NCBI GenBank assembly: GCA_021775955.1
Contig: JAJFGU010000024.1
Coordinates: forward strand, 62,001 to 126,000
Length of the DNA stretch: 64,000 nucleotides
Source of the DNA: Alphaproteobacteria bacterium
Lineage (GTDB): Bacteria; Pseudomonadota; Alphaproteobacteria; Micavibrionales; Micavibrionaceae
Direction of reading: 5' to 3'
Shown: positions 7,829 through 16,631 of the stretch, piece by piece
Layout: the number at the start of each line of letters is the position of its first letter
Position numbering within the stretch: the stretch's first letter is position 1
Program-made: the position numbers and the translations under genes
The notes under the pieces: generated by a model
The model's input: only the letters and a program-made list of their open reading frames with translations
The model's database searches: none
What the model was told of the DNA's origin: nothing

Positions 7829-9103
7829 TTAGCTGCGCTCGTTCTTACGGACCTGATCGAAATAGGCGTTGATACCATCCTGTATGGCGGAAGCCAGTTT
7901 GCGGCGGTGATTTTTGCTGGAAAGCAGTTCTTCTTCCTTGGGATTCGACATAAAACCGGCCTCAATCAGAACGGACGGCACATCGGGTGCTTTAAGAACG
8001 GCAAAACCTGCGTGACGGTGCGGATTTTCAAGAATGCGCAGCCCGCGTGATTTCAAATGATCGACCAGTCGGTTGGTAAAAAAGTTCGACTGGTTCATGG
8101 TGTCGCGCATCGCCAGATCGACCAGAATATTGGCGACGTCTTCGTCTTCATGGCTTAAATCCAGCCCGGCGATGAGGTCAGAGCGGTTCTCGCGCGCGGC
8201 CAGCTTGGCGGTTTGGGCGTCCGAGGCCTTTTCTGACAAGGTATAAATCGAGGTGCCGCGCACCTTGGAATTCTGGATAGAATCGGCATGCAGGGATATA
8301 AAGAGATCGGCTTCATGCGTTCTGGCAAAGTTCACACGATTGCGCAGACGTATATAAGTGTCATTGTCACGTGTCAGCATAACGCGGTAGCGACCGCTTG
8401 ATTCGAGCTGCTTTTTCAGCTCCTTGGCAAGTGCCAGCACCACGGTTTTCTCATGTGTCTTGCGTTTGCCGACAGCGCCGGGATCGTTGCCGCCATGCCC
8501 GGCATCAATAACAATAAGCGGTTTTTTACCACGTGGCTTTTTACCGGGTGGTTTTTTAAGCGGCGGTGCCATGGTCTTTGCCGATGCTGTGCGGGGTTGC
8601 TTGTGGGTTTGTGTGGGCGGCTGCATGCTCTTTGACGTGCCGGCGGTTAACGTGCCGTGGATTCTTGCTTTGTTGGTCCGGAAGGCATCGCCGTTGACAG
8701 GGTTAAAGTCGACAACAAGGCGGTCCGGTTTACCGCTTTGCTTAGGCAGCAGAAAAGCGGAATTCACAGAGACCGGCTTCTTCATATCAAAGACAATCCG
8801 CGATATGCCGGGTTCGAGCTTTCCCTGTCTGACGGCGGCGATACCCGAAGTTTCAGGTTTGTAGACCGTGCCGACATCCCAGTCGAAATGCGGCAGATCA
8901 ATAACCATACGATACGGATCGGATAGGACAAAAACACGGAAATCTGCCGTCTCGCTCAGATCCAGAACCATGCGGGTTTTATCGGTGTGTTCGCCGAAGC
9001 GGATTTGGTTGACGGTGAGTGCAGAAGCTTGTCCCAACCCGAGAACAAAGGTAAGGCAAACAAGAAAAACCGTTAAAAGTTTATATTTTAGAAATGGCAG
9101 CAA
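7829..9103 (-). CDS. amiC: N-acetylmuramoyl-L-alanine amidase with AMIN domain
   Basis: The signal peptide covers residues 1-28. An AMIN domain (about 30-140), which targets the division site or cell wall, is followed by a Pro/Lys-rich linker (160-195) and an Amidase_3 zinc domain. Zinc ligands are visible as His203 in DAGHGGNDPG, Glu218 in THEKTV and a His in SLHADS, with the catalytic Glu in VLIEAGFMSN. The enzyme cleaves the amide between MurNAc and the stem peptide during daughter-cell separation in the periplasm. It is divergent from rne, a neighbourhood conserved in Alphaproteobacteria. The gene symbol follows E. coli usage; AmiA/B/C orthology cannot be decided here. Confidence 0.92.
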   Translation of the reverse strand: MLPFLKYKLLTVFLVCLTFVLGLGQASALTVNQIRFGEHTDKTRMVLDLSETADFRVFVLSDPYRMVIDLPHFDWDVGTVYKPETSGIAAVRQGKLEPGISRIVFDMKKPVSVNSAFLLPKQSGKPDRLVVDFNPVNGDAFRTNKARIHGTLTAGTSKSMQPPTQTHKQPRTASAKTMAPPLKKPPGKKPRGKKPLIVIDAGHGGNDPGAVGKRKTHEKTVVLALAKELKKQLESSGRYRVMLTRDNDTYIRLRNRVNFARTHEADLFISLHADSIQNSKVRGTSIYTLSEKASDAQTAKLAARENRSDLIAGLDLSHEDEDVANILVDLAMRDTMNQSNFFTNRLVDHLKSRGLRILENPHRHAGFAVLKAPDVPSVLIEAGFMSNPKEEELLSSKNHRRKLASAIQDGINAYFDQVRKNERS

Positions 9104-9620
9104 ATTCGATACTCTGGCTATGGGCGCTGAACCTTTCTCGTTTATACCACAATCTGATGTCTTCGTGTAAAGCAGGTTCTTATAAGGTCTGGAAGGTTTT
9201 CGGTACGACAGGGAAGAGATTTATGTGTTTTGTAAAATAGGAGCATTGCCTATCCTGGTATAAAGCTTTGAATAACAAAGGTTTTTCTGAAAGGCTCACT
9301 TTATCGTTGAGAATTGCAAGTATAGTGTGTAAGGTGGCTCCCGTTATGCGCATGCGGCTTTCGCGTTTATGTGATCCAGAGGATCAAGCCAAGATACAAG
9401 TTCCGCAAAACTGCAAGCGCTGAATAGGGAAGGCTTTGTTAGCCCCCGTTTGGTAAATATCCCGTACGGGGGAAGCAATAGCTGCGTTTATCCATTTTGG
9501 AGAACGGAGTGGTTGCTGAGACAGGGCTGGTTTTAACAGTTTTGCACGCGCTGACGCGCCGCTTTTTGTAAGTGTTACGAAAAGGCAGGCAGCGGCTAGA
9601 AGCGCGAGATGGAGATTAAA
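9104..9620 (+). promoter_or_regulatory. Long intergenic region with probable structured rne 5' leader
   Basis: About 515 bases separate the divergent amiC and rne genes with no credible ORF. A clear hairpin lies at 9443-9472 (CCCCCGT paired with ACGGGGG), and GC-rich inverted segments follow near 9545-9570. Long structured leaders through which RNase E limits its own mRNA are known for enterobacterial rne; a similar role here is inference. I could not pick a convincing promoter by eye. Confidence 0.5.
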
Positions 9621-12101
9621 ATGGCAAAAAAGATGCTAATCGACGCAACCCATGAAGAAGAAACAAGGGTTGCGGTTATAGACGGCAATCGTCTGGCGGA
9701 ATTCGATTACGAAAGTAAATTTCGCAAACCCCTTAAAAGCAGTATTTTCCTGGCCAAGGTGACGCGCGTCGAGCCGTCGCTTCAGGCAGCTTTTGTTAAT
9801 TTCGGCGGCAACCGTCATGGGTTCCTGCCGTTTTCTGAAATTCACCCTGATTACTTCCGTATTCCGATTGCCGATCGTGAGGCTTTGATGGCCGAGCAGG
9901 AGGCGTTTCTTAAGCAGCATGATGAAGAGGAAGAAGAGGAAGAGAAAGCAGAAGAGGGCGACCAGGAAGAAAAGTCCGAAGAAGACGAATCGGCTAAAAT
10001 AGAAGAGATTGAGGACGAAGAAGTTATAGAGGAAGTCGGCGGCGGATCCGACGGAAAGGTTTCCAAGTCTGACAAGGCGTCTGACAAGGAACAAGCCGAA
10101 GATGAATCTGAGGGCGAAGAAAAACAAGCTGATGAAGAAGGTGGAGACGCAAAGGATAACAAGCGCCGTGGCCGCTATGGCAGGGGGCGCGGCAAACGGG
10201 GCGGTCGTGGAGGCCGCGGTGGCAACGCTGGCGGCGGTAGTCGGGCGAATTATAGCAGCAATAATGTTGAAACCGTTGGTGGCGATCTCTATGAAAGCGA
10301 AAGGCAATTCCGCTTTAATTTAAGGCGCAAATATAAAATTCAGGAAGTGATCAAGCGCGGCCAGATTATGCTGATCCAGGTTTCCAAAGAAGAGCGCGGC
10401 AATAAAGGCGCTGCTGTGAGTTCTTATTTATCATTGCCGGGCCGCTATTGCGTTTTGATGCCCAATAGCCCGCGCGCCGGCGGTGTCAGCCGAAAGATCG
10501 CCAATTACAAAGACCGTGCACGGATGAAAGAGGTTCTTGATGAGCTAAAAATCCCCGATGGCATGTCTGTGATTGTGCGCACCGCGGGTGTGGCAAGAAG
10601 CAAAGCAGAAATTAAAAGAGATCTCGATTATCTTGTGCGGCTTTGGGATACGATTCGTGACCAAACGCTGCAATCCAGTGCGCCTGCCCTGATTTATCAG
10701 GAGGCGGATCTCATTAAACGCGCGATCCGTGATCTTTACACGCGCGATATCGAAGAAATTCATGTTTCCGGCGAGGAGGGCTTTAAGACCGCCAAGCAAT
10801 TCATGAAAATGATGATCCCATCGCACATCAAGAAAATAAATCAGTACAAAGAGCCCAAAAAACCGCTGTTCACCCGCTATAAGATCGAAGATCAGATCAA
10901 TGAAATCGGTGAGCCGCAGGTGACCTTAAAATCGGGCGGCTATCTGGTGATTAATCCGACGGAAGCTTTGGTATCAGTTGATGTGAACTCCGGTAAGGCA
11001 ACCAAGGAACGTCATATCGAGGAAACGGCACTTAAAACCAATCTGGAATCGGCAGCCGAAGTGGCGCGGCAATTGCGACTGCGTGATTTGGGCGGGCTGA
11101 TTGTGATCGATTTTATCGATATGGAAGACCGCCGCAATAACGGAAAAGTAGAACGCAAATTGAAAGAGGCCCTGTCAACGGACCGTGCGCGTATCCAGGT
11201 TGGGCGAATATCATCGTTTGGTTTGCTGGAACTTTCGCGCCAAAGGCTGAACCCGAGTTTGACCGAAGCACAGTACGATGTGTGTGATCATTGCAAGGGA
11301 ACCGGGATCACCCGCACCTGTGATGCGATGTCGATCGTGGTGTTGCGTGCTATCGAAGAAGAAGGTATGCGCGGCCGTGCGGCGCAGATTATTGTGCATG
11401 TCTCCAATGATGTGGCGCTTTTTATTCTCAATAACAAGAAGAACAATCTGGCCGAAATTGAAGCCCGTTATAACTTTACGATTTTGACACGGGTTGATGA
11501 AACGGTCGGTCCGTCAAGCTACCGCATTGAAGTGTCCAAGCCTTCAAAAGATGCAAAAGAGGGCGAAGAAGAAAACGAGAAGGAAGCTGGCGATGATAAG
11601 CCTTCTGCGGATTCTTCAGAGCGCAAACCCAGTGGCCGTCGTCGTGGCCGCCGCGGTGGCCGCAAGCGGAATAATCGTCCCGCTGAGTCTGCTTCCGGTG
11701 GTGGTGAAGATAAGGCGCAAGGCGAAGCCTCCACGCCCGCTAAAGATAAGGCGGACAAGGAAGAGGAAAAGCCTGTAGCCAAATCCAAAGAGCAAGATAA
11801 GAAAGAGAAAGAAGATAAGCCTGCAGCTAAGTCTAAAAGCCAGGACAAGAAGAAGGACGAAAAATCAGAGTCCAAGCCTAAGAAGGCACCGGCTAAGGCT
11901 AAGGAAGGCAACGCCAAAAAAGAGCCTAAGTCCGATGTTGACGGCAATGTTAAGGCGGCCAATGACGAACCTGTTAAGGCCAGGAAAAAAGCTGCGCCCG
12001 CCAAATCGTCTGCAAAAAAAGCAGCGCCAGGAACCCATGAAAAGGTCAATGAAACACCTGCAAAGAAGAAAAGCGGCTGGTGGAATAAACTGACGGATTA
12101 G
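9621..12101 (+). CDS. rne: Ribonuclease E
   Basis: RNase E initiates mRNA decay and rRNA/tRNA processing, and scaffolds the degradosome. The start at 9621 (MAKKMLIDAT) has GGAG six bases upstream and matches alphaproteobacterial RNase E N-termini better than the ATG at 9609. The S1 domain is interrupted (about residues 95-215) by a Glu/Asp-rich then Arg/Gly-rich insertion, which is family-typical. Catalytic Asp454 (SVDVNSG) and Asp497 (VIDFIDM) are spaced exactly as in E. coli Asp303/Asp346, and Zn-link Cys555/Cys558 (CDHC) follow at the expected distance. The last ~200 residues are a Lys/Glu-rich, low-complexity tail with an Arg-rich GRRRGRRGGRK patch, presumably for RNA and partner binding. 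Confidence 0.95.
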   Translation: MAKKMLIDATHEEETRVAVIDGNRLAEFDYESKFRKPLKSSIFLAKVTRVEPSLQAAFVNFGGNRHGFLPFSEIHPDYFRIPIADREALMAEQEAFLKQHDEEEEEEEKAEEGDQEEKSEEDESAKIEEIEDEEVIEEVGGGSDGKVSKSDKASDKEQAEDESEGEEKQADEEGGDAKDNKRRGRYGRGRGKRGGRGGRGGNAGGGSRANYSSNNVETVGGDLYESERQFRFNLRRKYKIQEVIKRGQIMLIQVSKEERGNKGAAVSSYLSLPGRYCVLMPNSPRAGGVSRKIANYKDRARMKEVLDELKIPDGMSVIVRTAGVARSKAEIKRDLDYLVRLWDTIRDQTLQSSAPALIYQEADLIKRAIRDLYTRDIEEIHVSGEEGFKTAKQFMKMMIPSHIKKINQYKEPKKPLFTRYKIEDQINEIGEPQVTLKSGGYLVINPTEALVSVDVNSGKATKERHIEETALKTNLESAAEVARQLRLRDLGGLIVIDFIDMEDRRNNGKVERKLKEALSTDRARIQVGRISSFGLLELSRQRLNPSLTEAQYDVCDHCKGTGITRTCDAMSIVVLRAIEEEGMRGRAAQIIVHVSNDVALFILNNKKNNLAEIEARYNFTILTRVDETVGPSSYRIEVSKPSKDAKEGEEENEKEAGDDKPSADSSERKPSGRRRGRRGGRKRNNRPAESASGGGEDKAQGEASTPAKDKADKEEEKPVAKSKEQDKKEKEDKPAAKSKSQDKKKDEKSESKPKKAPAKAKEGNAKKEPKSDVDGNVKAANDEPVKARKKAAPAKSSAKKAAPGTHEKVNETPAKKKSGWWNKLTD

Positions 12102-12136
12102 TCGATAAAGCGTCATCCCCGCGCCAGCCTCACCGA

Positions 12137-12235
12137 CCCCTCACCCAGCTCCAGCTAAGTTTGCTACGCTCACTAAGCTTTTTCATCCCTCTCCCCATGG
12201 GAGAGGGTGCCGAACGTAGTGAGGCGGGTGAGGGG
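12137..12235. repeat. Palindromic repeat, CCCCTCACCC...GGGTGAGGGG type
   Basis: Ten-base perfect inverted ends enclose an inner perfect hairpin CCCTCTCCCcatGGGAGAGGG (12187-12207), followed by the widespread sequence GTGCCGAACGTAGTGAGGC. It lies between the convergent rne and pilin-like genes and may act as a transcript end. A related but shorter sequence appears inside bioF near 36385-36425. Confidence 0.75.
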
Positions 12236-12238
12236 CGT

Positions 12239-12940
12239 TTAACGCTCCAAAATCACGGCATAGAGATAGGTCACATCAGGTGAAGCCGCGAGGTCGGTAA
12301 AGCATCCTGCGGATTTGTTGTCGAGTTCAAACGGCGCGGGGTCGCCATCAAGAATGGTCGGTCCGCCGCCAGGAAAAGTTCCCACAAAAGCTGTTGTTGC
12401 AATTCCCGTCGTTTCAACCGGCAGGGTTCCGGACGTTCCCACATTTAAATCCTGGTTGATCCAGATACATAAAGACGCGTTGGCATTAGGCAAAAGCATA
12501 ATAAGGTCATTACCGGTTGTGGCGGCTGTCGTGCCGACTGGCCCAGCGGCAGTTCCAACATTATTGGCGGCCGTAAAAATCCATTCGCTGCCGTCATTGG
12601 CTCCTGTTGGCGGAGCCTGGTAGGTCAAACCGCCGCCAGTATCAAAAACCTTGCAGTCATCGACGCTGCAATTGGCATTGGTGTAGTCGGTGGCTGTCGT
12701 CGCATTTTCAAAACTAATTTCATTTTCGCTGATGCCTCTAAGCTGCATCTGCTGAATGGCCGATTCAAAGCTTTTGACATGGCGCAGGATTTGCCCGGCC
12801 TTGATGCGGTTTTGCTCAACATCACCGCTTTGATCGACGGAGTTGCCGCCTCTGCTTAAAATGGCTGTCAGTGCGCCCAAAAGAACAATGGCAACAAGGA
12901 TAAACCAGAGAACATTGCCGTTTTCATGCTGTCTGCTCAT
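12239..12940 (-). CDS. Pilin-like single-pass protein, paralogue 1
   Basis: The start at 12940 (MSRQHENGNVL) has AAGGAAA upstream; an upstream extension of the frame overlaps the aminotransferase gene. One hydrophobic helix (about 9-30) directly after a GN pair is followed by an extracytoplasmic domain. That N-terminal helix resembles type IV pilins and minor pseudopilins, but the conserved Glu5 and Gly-Phe cleavage site are absent. Shared with the products at 51182-51916 and 51917-52600 are RGISExEISFE, a Cys pair around VDDCKVF, a GGGxTY motif, a CxxIN-type motif, an AGCF motif and a final VILxR. It lies 19 bases downstream of the aminotransferase, likely the same operon. Family function unknown. 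Confidence 0.8.
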   Translation of the reverse strand: MSRQHENGNVLWFILVAIVLLGALTAILSRGGNSVDQSGDVEQNRIKAGQILRHVKSFESAIQQMQLRGISENEISFENATTATDYTNANCSVDDCKVFDTGGGLTYQAPPTGANDGSEWIFTAANNVGTAAGPVGTTAATTGNDLIMLLPNANASLCIWINQDLNVGTSGTLPVETTGIATTAFVGTFPGGGPTILDGDPAPFELDNKSAGCFTDLAASPDVTYLYAVILER

Positions 12941-12959
12941 AGGATTTCCTTTCAAGTCT

Positions 12960-14111
12960 TTACTTCTGCCATTGTTGAAGGCGGCGGCAGGCTTCCTCGA
13001 TATCTTTGGTTTCATCAGCATAACAGATACGAATAGTAGAATGCCCTCTGGCGACATCAAAGTCCACGCCCGGTGTGGTGGAGACTTTTGCCTCACTCAG
13101 CATGCGGCTGCAAAATTCTTCCGTATCATCGGTAAGATGCGCGACATCGGCATAAATGTAAAAGGCCCCTTTGGCATTTGAGATTTTGTCAAATCCAGCC
13201 TTTGGCAGTTCTGTTTTTAAAATATCGAGGTTCTTTTTATAGTGCGCAACATACCCATCCAGCACATCTGTGTGGTCAAAGACTTTATAGGCCATATGTT
13301 GCGATAGTGTCGGCGGCGAAACAAAAAAGCTCTCAGACAGTTTTTTAACGCGGTCCTTTAGCTCTTCGGGTAAAACCATCCATCCCAAACGGAATCCGGT
13401 CATGGCAAAATATTTTGAGAACGTATTCAGCGCGATGGCATTATCGGTAAATTTTACAACCGTTTGTGCCGGCTGTTCATAGGTAATGCCGTGATAGGCT
13501 TGATCAGACACAATGCGCACGCCTTTTTCATCGCACCACTTGCAAATCTTTTCCAGCTCATCATCGGCAATCATGGTGCCGGTCGGGTTTGACGGGCTGC
13601 AAATCACAAGGCCGTCGAGGTCTTCCTCGCATGCTTCAAGAAGCTCTAAAGTCGGCTGGTAATCGGTTTCCGGGGTGGATTGTATTTCCACGACTTGCAA
13701 GCTCAATGTGTTCAAAATATTGCGATAGGGCGGATAGGTCGGGGAAAAAATAGCCACCTTGTCACCGGCGTCAAACGCGCTTAGGAAAGCCAAAGCAAGG
13801 CCGCTGGAAGAACCGACAGTAAGCGCAATGCGGCTGTAGTCCAGATCGACACCGTATTGATCGCGGATATAAACGGCAATGCGGTCGCGCAAAAGCGACA
13901 TACCCAGCGCCTCTGTATAGGTCTGGCGCGGATCATTTTTAAGGAGATCGCGGGCATATTCCAGCACCTGTGGAGGTGGGCCGAAACAGGGCAAACCAGC
14001 CTCCAGACGCATGATTTCTTCGCCTTGGGCGGCCTTTTCGTTGGCCTGGCGTAGAATATCCAGGGCCCGAAACATCGGGATGTCAGAGCGGTTTGAAGCT
14101 TTAAAAGCCAT
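12960..14111 (-). CDS. PLP-dependent aminotransferase, class I/II
   Basis: A 383-residue cytoplasmic fold-type I aminotransferase. Visible landmarks are the PLP-binding loop region GSSSGLALAF, the NPTG motif in SPSNPTGTM, Asp/Tyr in SDQAYHGI, and the Schiff-base Lys in NTFSKYFAMTGFRLGW with the phosphate-binding Arg after it. It resembles aspartate/tyrosine/aromatic aminotransferases that convert amino acids to 2-oxo acids; the substrate cannot be chosen from sequence alone. A pilin-like gene follows directly on the same strand. Confidence 0.88.
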   Translation of the reverse strand: MAFKASNRSDIPMFRALDILRQANEKAAQGEEIMRLEAGLPCFGPPPQVLEYARDLLKNDPRQTYTEALGMSLLRDRIAVYIRDQYGVDLDYSRIALTVGSSSGLALAFLSAFDAGDKVAIFSPTYPPYRNILNTLSLQVVEIQSTPETDYQPTLELLEACEEDLDGLVICSPSNPTGTMIADDELEKICKWCDEKGVRIVSDQAYHGITYEQPAQTVVKFTDNAIALNTFSKYFAMTGFRLGWMVLPEELKDRVKKLSESFFVSPPTLSQHMAYKVFDHTDVLDGYVAHYKKNLDILKTELPKAGFDKISNAKGAFYIYADVAHLTDDTEEFCSRMLSEAKVSTTPGVDFDVARGHSTIRICYADETKDIEEACRRLQQWQK

Positions 14112-14387
14112 TGGGGTTGTCTCCAGTATTCACCAAGCATTCTAACAAACATAAATCAAACACTGAATCAAGCCTAAATCATTGTAAAGATAGAGGTTTT
14201 TTAGTATTGGTCAAGTAGATAAAATTTTATATAAATTTTATACTTATTTTACTTAGATTTTATCAAATAAAAACAGTCAATAAATCCTGAATAAATTAAT
14301 TTTTAATTTTATTTACTTTGTTTTTACTTATTGCATGTTATGTTAAATAATAGGTTGGGTGATTAATATTTAAGTTGGATCGAAAGA
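14112..14387. other. AT-rich intergenic region
   Basis: This stretch is strikingly AT-rich (runs such as TAAATTTTATACTTATTTTA) compared with its flanks. I see no coding frame or tRNA. It may carry divergent promoters for the leftward aminotransferase gene and the small rightward ORF at 14388, but no single promoter stands out. Confidence 0.5.
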
Positions 14388-14519
14388 ATGTTTATAGGGT
14401 TTATAGTCGCATTGTTTGGGGTTTTGGGCTTGTGCTTAGGGGTTGCAAGCCAGTTTACGACCGGACCAGCGCTTGAGGGAAAGCAAAAAGTCTATAATAG
14501 AGCAGGGGAAGGCTCTTAA
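14388..14519 (+). CDS. Possible 43-residue membrane peptide
   Basis: An ATG preceded by GGATCGAAAGA opens a 43-codon frame: MFIGFIVALFGVLGLCLGVA, then a short polar tail ending in GEGS. One transmembrane helix fills residues 2-20. It follows an AT-rich promoter-like region and precedes a strong terminator at 14659. The hydrophobic helix and plausible ribosome-binding site favour coding, but the short length leaves real doubt. Confidence 0.4.
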   Translation: MFIGFIVALFGVLGLCLGVASQFTTGPALEGKQKVYNRAGEGS

Positions 14520-14658
14520 ATAAGCAATACGATAAAGTTAGAAGTTAGGTTTACATTTTTATCTCTTATGTCATGTGCCTGACCTGTCTGATTTTGGGTT
14601 TCTTCGTTGCCCCGCAAAGTAAATGAAGACCCAGTTATAAATTAGCAGGTTATCTCTT

Positions 14659-14688
14659 ACCGCCGGGTATATCCCGGCGGTTTTTTTT
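14659..14688 (+). terminator. Rho-independent terminator
   Basis: The stem CCGCCGGG / CCCGGCGG with a four-base loop is followed by eight T residues. It would end a rightward transcript starting near 14350-14390, which would include the small membrane peptide, before the secreted-protein gene at 14742. Confidence 0.85.
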
Positions 14689-14741
14689 GCTAAACATGCT
14701 AAACACTATGTAGCTCCAAAATGAATGATAAGGTTTGACCC

Positions 14742-15356
14742 ATGTTTTCACGTTTATATTGCCTGTTTATCTGCTGTTTTCTGATTTCTTTTATGCCGGC
14801 AATGGTCCAGGCACAGGAATTGGATGAAGCCCCGAAAGCACAGCAGGAAGAATCTGATACAGCCGCAACAATGTTTAAGGCGATTGAGGATTTATCCAAA
14901 CAGCTGGAGCCTGAGCAGATGAGGCATTTTTATTTCGTCTATAACAATTATAATCTTGTGAATACGGTTAAAACGGTTCGCACCGATGTTTCAAACGCGA
15001 TTAACGCCTGCGGTGAAAACAACCCGGAGATGAAGGGAAAGCTCGATAGCCGTTTTCGTCAATGGGCTGATGCGATTGAACCGGCTATGAAAGAGGCCGA
15101 AGCGAATATCAACAATATGGTCTTTGCGCAAAGCTATGCGCCGCCAAAAGACATCAGGCATATTTTCGGTCTGGTCGATGCAACGCGCATTGAGACTGCC
15201 GCTAAACTTAAAAAAGTTCCGGTAACCTCAGCCGAGGCATGCCAGTTCCTTTTGAACAAGATGAACGATACGCAGGAAAGCATGCTTTCGCTCTTACGGG
15301 CGACGTTGATTTCCTATCCGCAATCGGCGGCTCCGTCATCAGGCAAAGATTTATAG
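14742..15356 (+). CDS. Secreted helical protein, hypothetical
   Basis: A 204-residue protein with a signal peptide (about residues 1-25, ending MVQAQ). The mature region is predicted to be mostly helical, with paired cysteines (NACGENN and EACQF) that could form a periplasmic disulfide. It includes EQMRHFYFVYNNYNLVNT, an aromatic-rich stretch. I do not recognise the family. It is followed after 18 bases by a glycosyltransferase gene, so the two may be co-transcribed. Confidence 0.7.
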   Translation: MFSRLYCLFICCFLISFMPAMVQAQELDEAPKAQQEESDTAATMFKAIEDLSKQLEPEQMRHFYFVYNNYNLVNTVKTVRTDVSNAINACGENNPEMKGKLDSRFRQWADAIEPAMKEAEANINNMVFAQSYAPPKDIRHIFGLVDATRIETAAKLKKVPVTSAEACQFLLNKMNDTQESMLSLLRATLISYPQSAAPSSGKDL

Positions 15357-15374
15357 TTCAAGGACCTAGATTCC

Positions 15375-16445
15375 ATGAAAATTCTTCAGGTCATGGCCGG
15401 AGCAAAACATGGCGGTGCGGAAACTGCTTTTGTCGATATGTGTCTGGCTATGCACGGCGCCGGGCAGAAAATCGTGGTGGTGACGCGCGCCAATGATATA
15501 CGCGTTCCGGTCCTGGAAAATGCGGGCTTGCGGGTGCACAGGCTTCCTTTCGGCGGCGCCCTTGATTTTTACACGCCGTGGAAAATGACCAAAATCATTG
15601 AAGGTTTTCAGCCCGATATTGTGCAAACGTGGATGGCGCGCGCAGCAATGAAAACGCCCGCGTGGAATCCTTCTATGAACCTGCCGCGTTATCTGGTGGT
15701 GTCGCGTCTGGGCGGGTATTACAAAATTAAATATTTCAAAAGCTCTGATTACTTCGCCGTTCTTACGCCGGATCTTCGTCGGCATTTAATCGATCATGGC
15801 GTGCCCGGCGATCGCGTGCGCCAGATCAATAATTTTGCAGATGTCGAAGAAGTACAAACACCTGTCAATCGTGCGGATATGAACACGCCGGAAGATGTGA
15901 AAATTTTACTAGGGCTTGGACGGCTGCACCCAAGCAAGGCTTTCGACACGCTGATTAAGGTGGCTGCGGCGCTGGATGGTGTGCATTTATGGATCGCCGG
16001 CGAAGGCCCGCAGCGATCAGAGTTGGAAGCGCTTATTCGTGAGCTTGGTGTTGAAGATAGAGTGAAATTGTTGGGTTGGCGCGAAGACCGGGCCGCGCTT
16101 TTACAGGCGGCAGATATTTGCGTTTTTTCTTCGCGCTATGAGCCCTTTGGCACTGTTTTTGTTCAGGCCTGGGCGCAGAAAACGCCGCTGGTGACCAGTG
16201 ATTCCGATGGCCCGCGCCAGTTCGTGCGGCATGAGCAAGACGGGCTTGTGGTGGCTGTGGATGATAAAAATGCCATGGCCAGCGCCATTAAGCGCTTGAT
16301 TGAAAACGATAATTTGGCAGCGAATCTGGTGGAAAACGGCTATCAGCGCTATGTAAGCGAGTTTACCAAAGAAAAATCCGTTGCCGCTTATCTGGCGTTT
16401 TTCGAAGAGATAAAATCCCGCGAAGGCTTATCCGAAGCGGCCTAG
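15375..16445 (+). CDS. Glycosyltransferase family 4 (GT-B fold)
   Basis: A 356-residue GT-B glycosyltransferase. The N-terminal half begins MKILQVMAGAKHGGAETAF with the acceptor-site Gly-Gly-Ala-Glu motif; the C-terminal nucleotide-sugar domain has GLGRLHPSKAFDTLI, LWIAGEGPQRSELE, LLGWREDRAALLQAAD and the catalytic E-x7-E type segment SRYEPFGTVFVQAWAQ. Such enzymes transfer a sugar from an activated donor to lipopolysaccharide core, capsule or another glycan at the cytoplasmic face of the membrane. No other polysaccharide genes are adjacent, so the acceptor is unknown. Confidence 0.9.
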   Translation: MKILQVMAGAKHGGAETAFVDMCLAMHGAGQKIVVVTRANDIRVPVLENAGLRVHRLPFGGALDFYTPWKMTKIIEGFQPDIVQTWMARAAMKTPAWNPSMNLPRYLVVSRLGGYYKIKYFKSSDYFAVLTPDLRRHLIDHGVPGDRVRQINNFADVEEVQTPVNRADMNTPEDVKILLGLGRLHPSKAFDTLIKVAAALDGVHLWIAGEGPQRSELEALIRELGVEDRVKLLGWREDRAALLQAADICVFSSRYEPFGTVFVQAWAQKTPLVTSDSDGPRQFVRHEQDGLVVAVDDKNAMASAIKRLIENDNLAANLVENGYQRYVSEFTKEKSVAAYLAFFEEIKSREGLSEAA

Positions 16446-16467
16446 AGCTAAAAACACGTCCTAAAAT

Positions 16468-16497
16468 TTGCATAAACCCCCTCCAATGTGACATAAT
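16468..16497 (+). promoter_or_regulatory. Candidate sigma-70 promoter
   Basis: TTGCAT (16468-16473) and CATAAT (16492-16497) are separated by 18 bases, in the AT-rich 190-base gap before the large protein. The match is moderate. The gap suggests that this gene has its own promoter. Confidence 0.35.
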
Positions 16498-16631
16498 TAC
16501 CATATCTTAGCCTAAAATTAACAAAATTACGTCTTAATAGAACGTAAGAAAAAAGACCAAAACAAGAAAAAGGCAAGACGGTAAGTGTGTAATAACAAAG
16601 CCAAAACAATGGCTTAAAACGAGGGTGTATA

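Noticed and set aside
14112-14387. A recent IS insertion in the AT-rich gap
   Set aside because: No terminal inverted repeats, target duplication or transposase fragment was visible.
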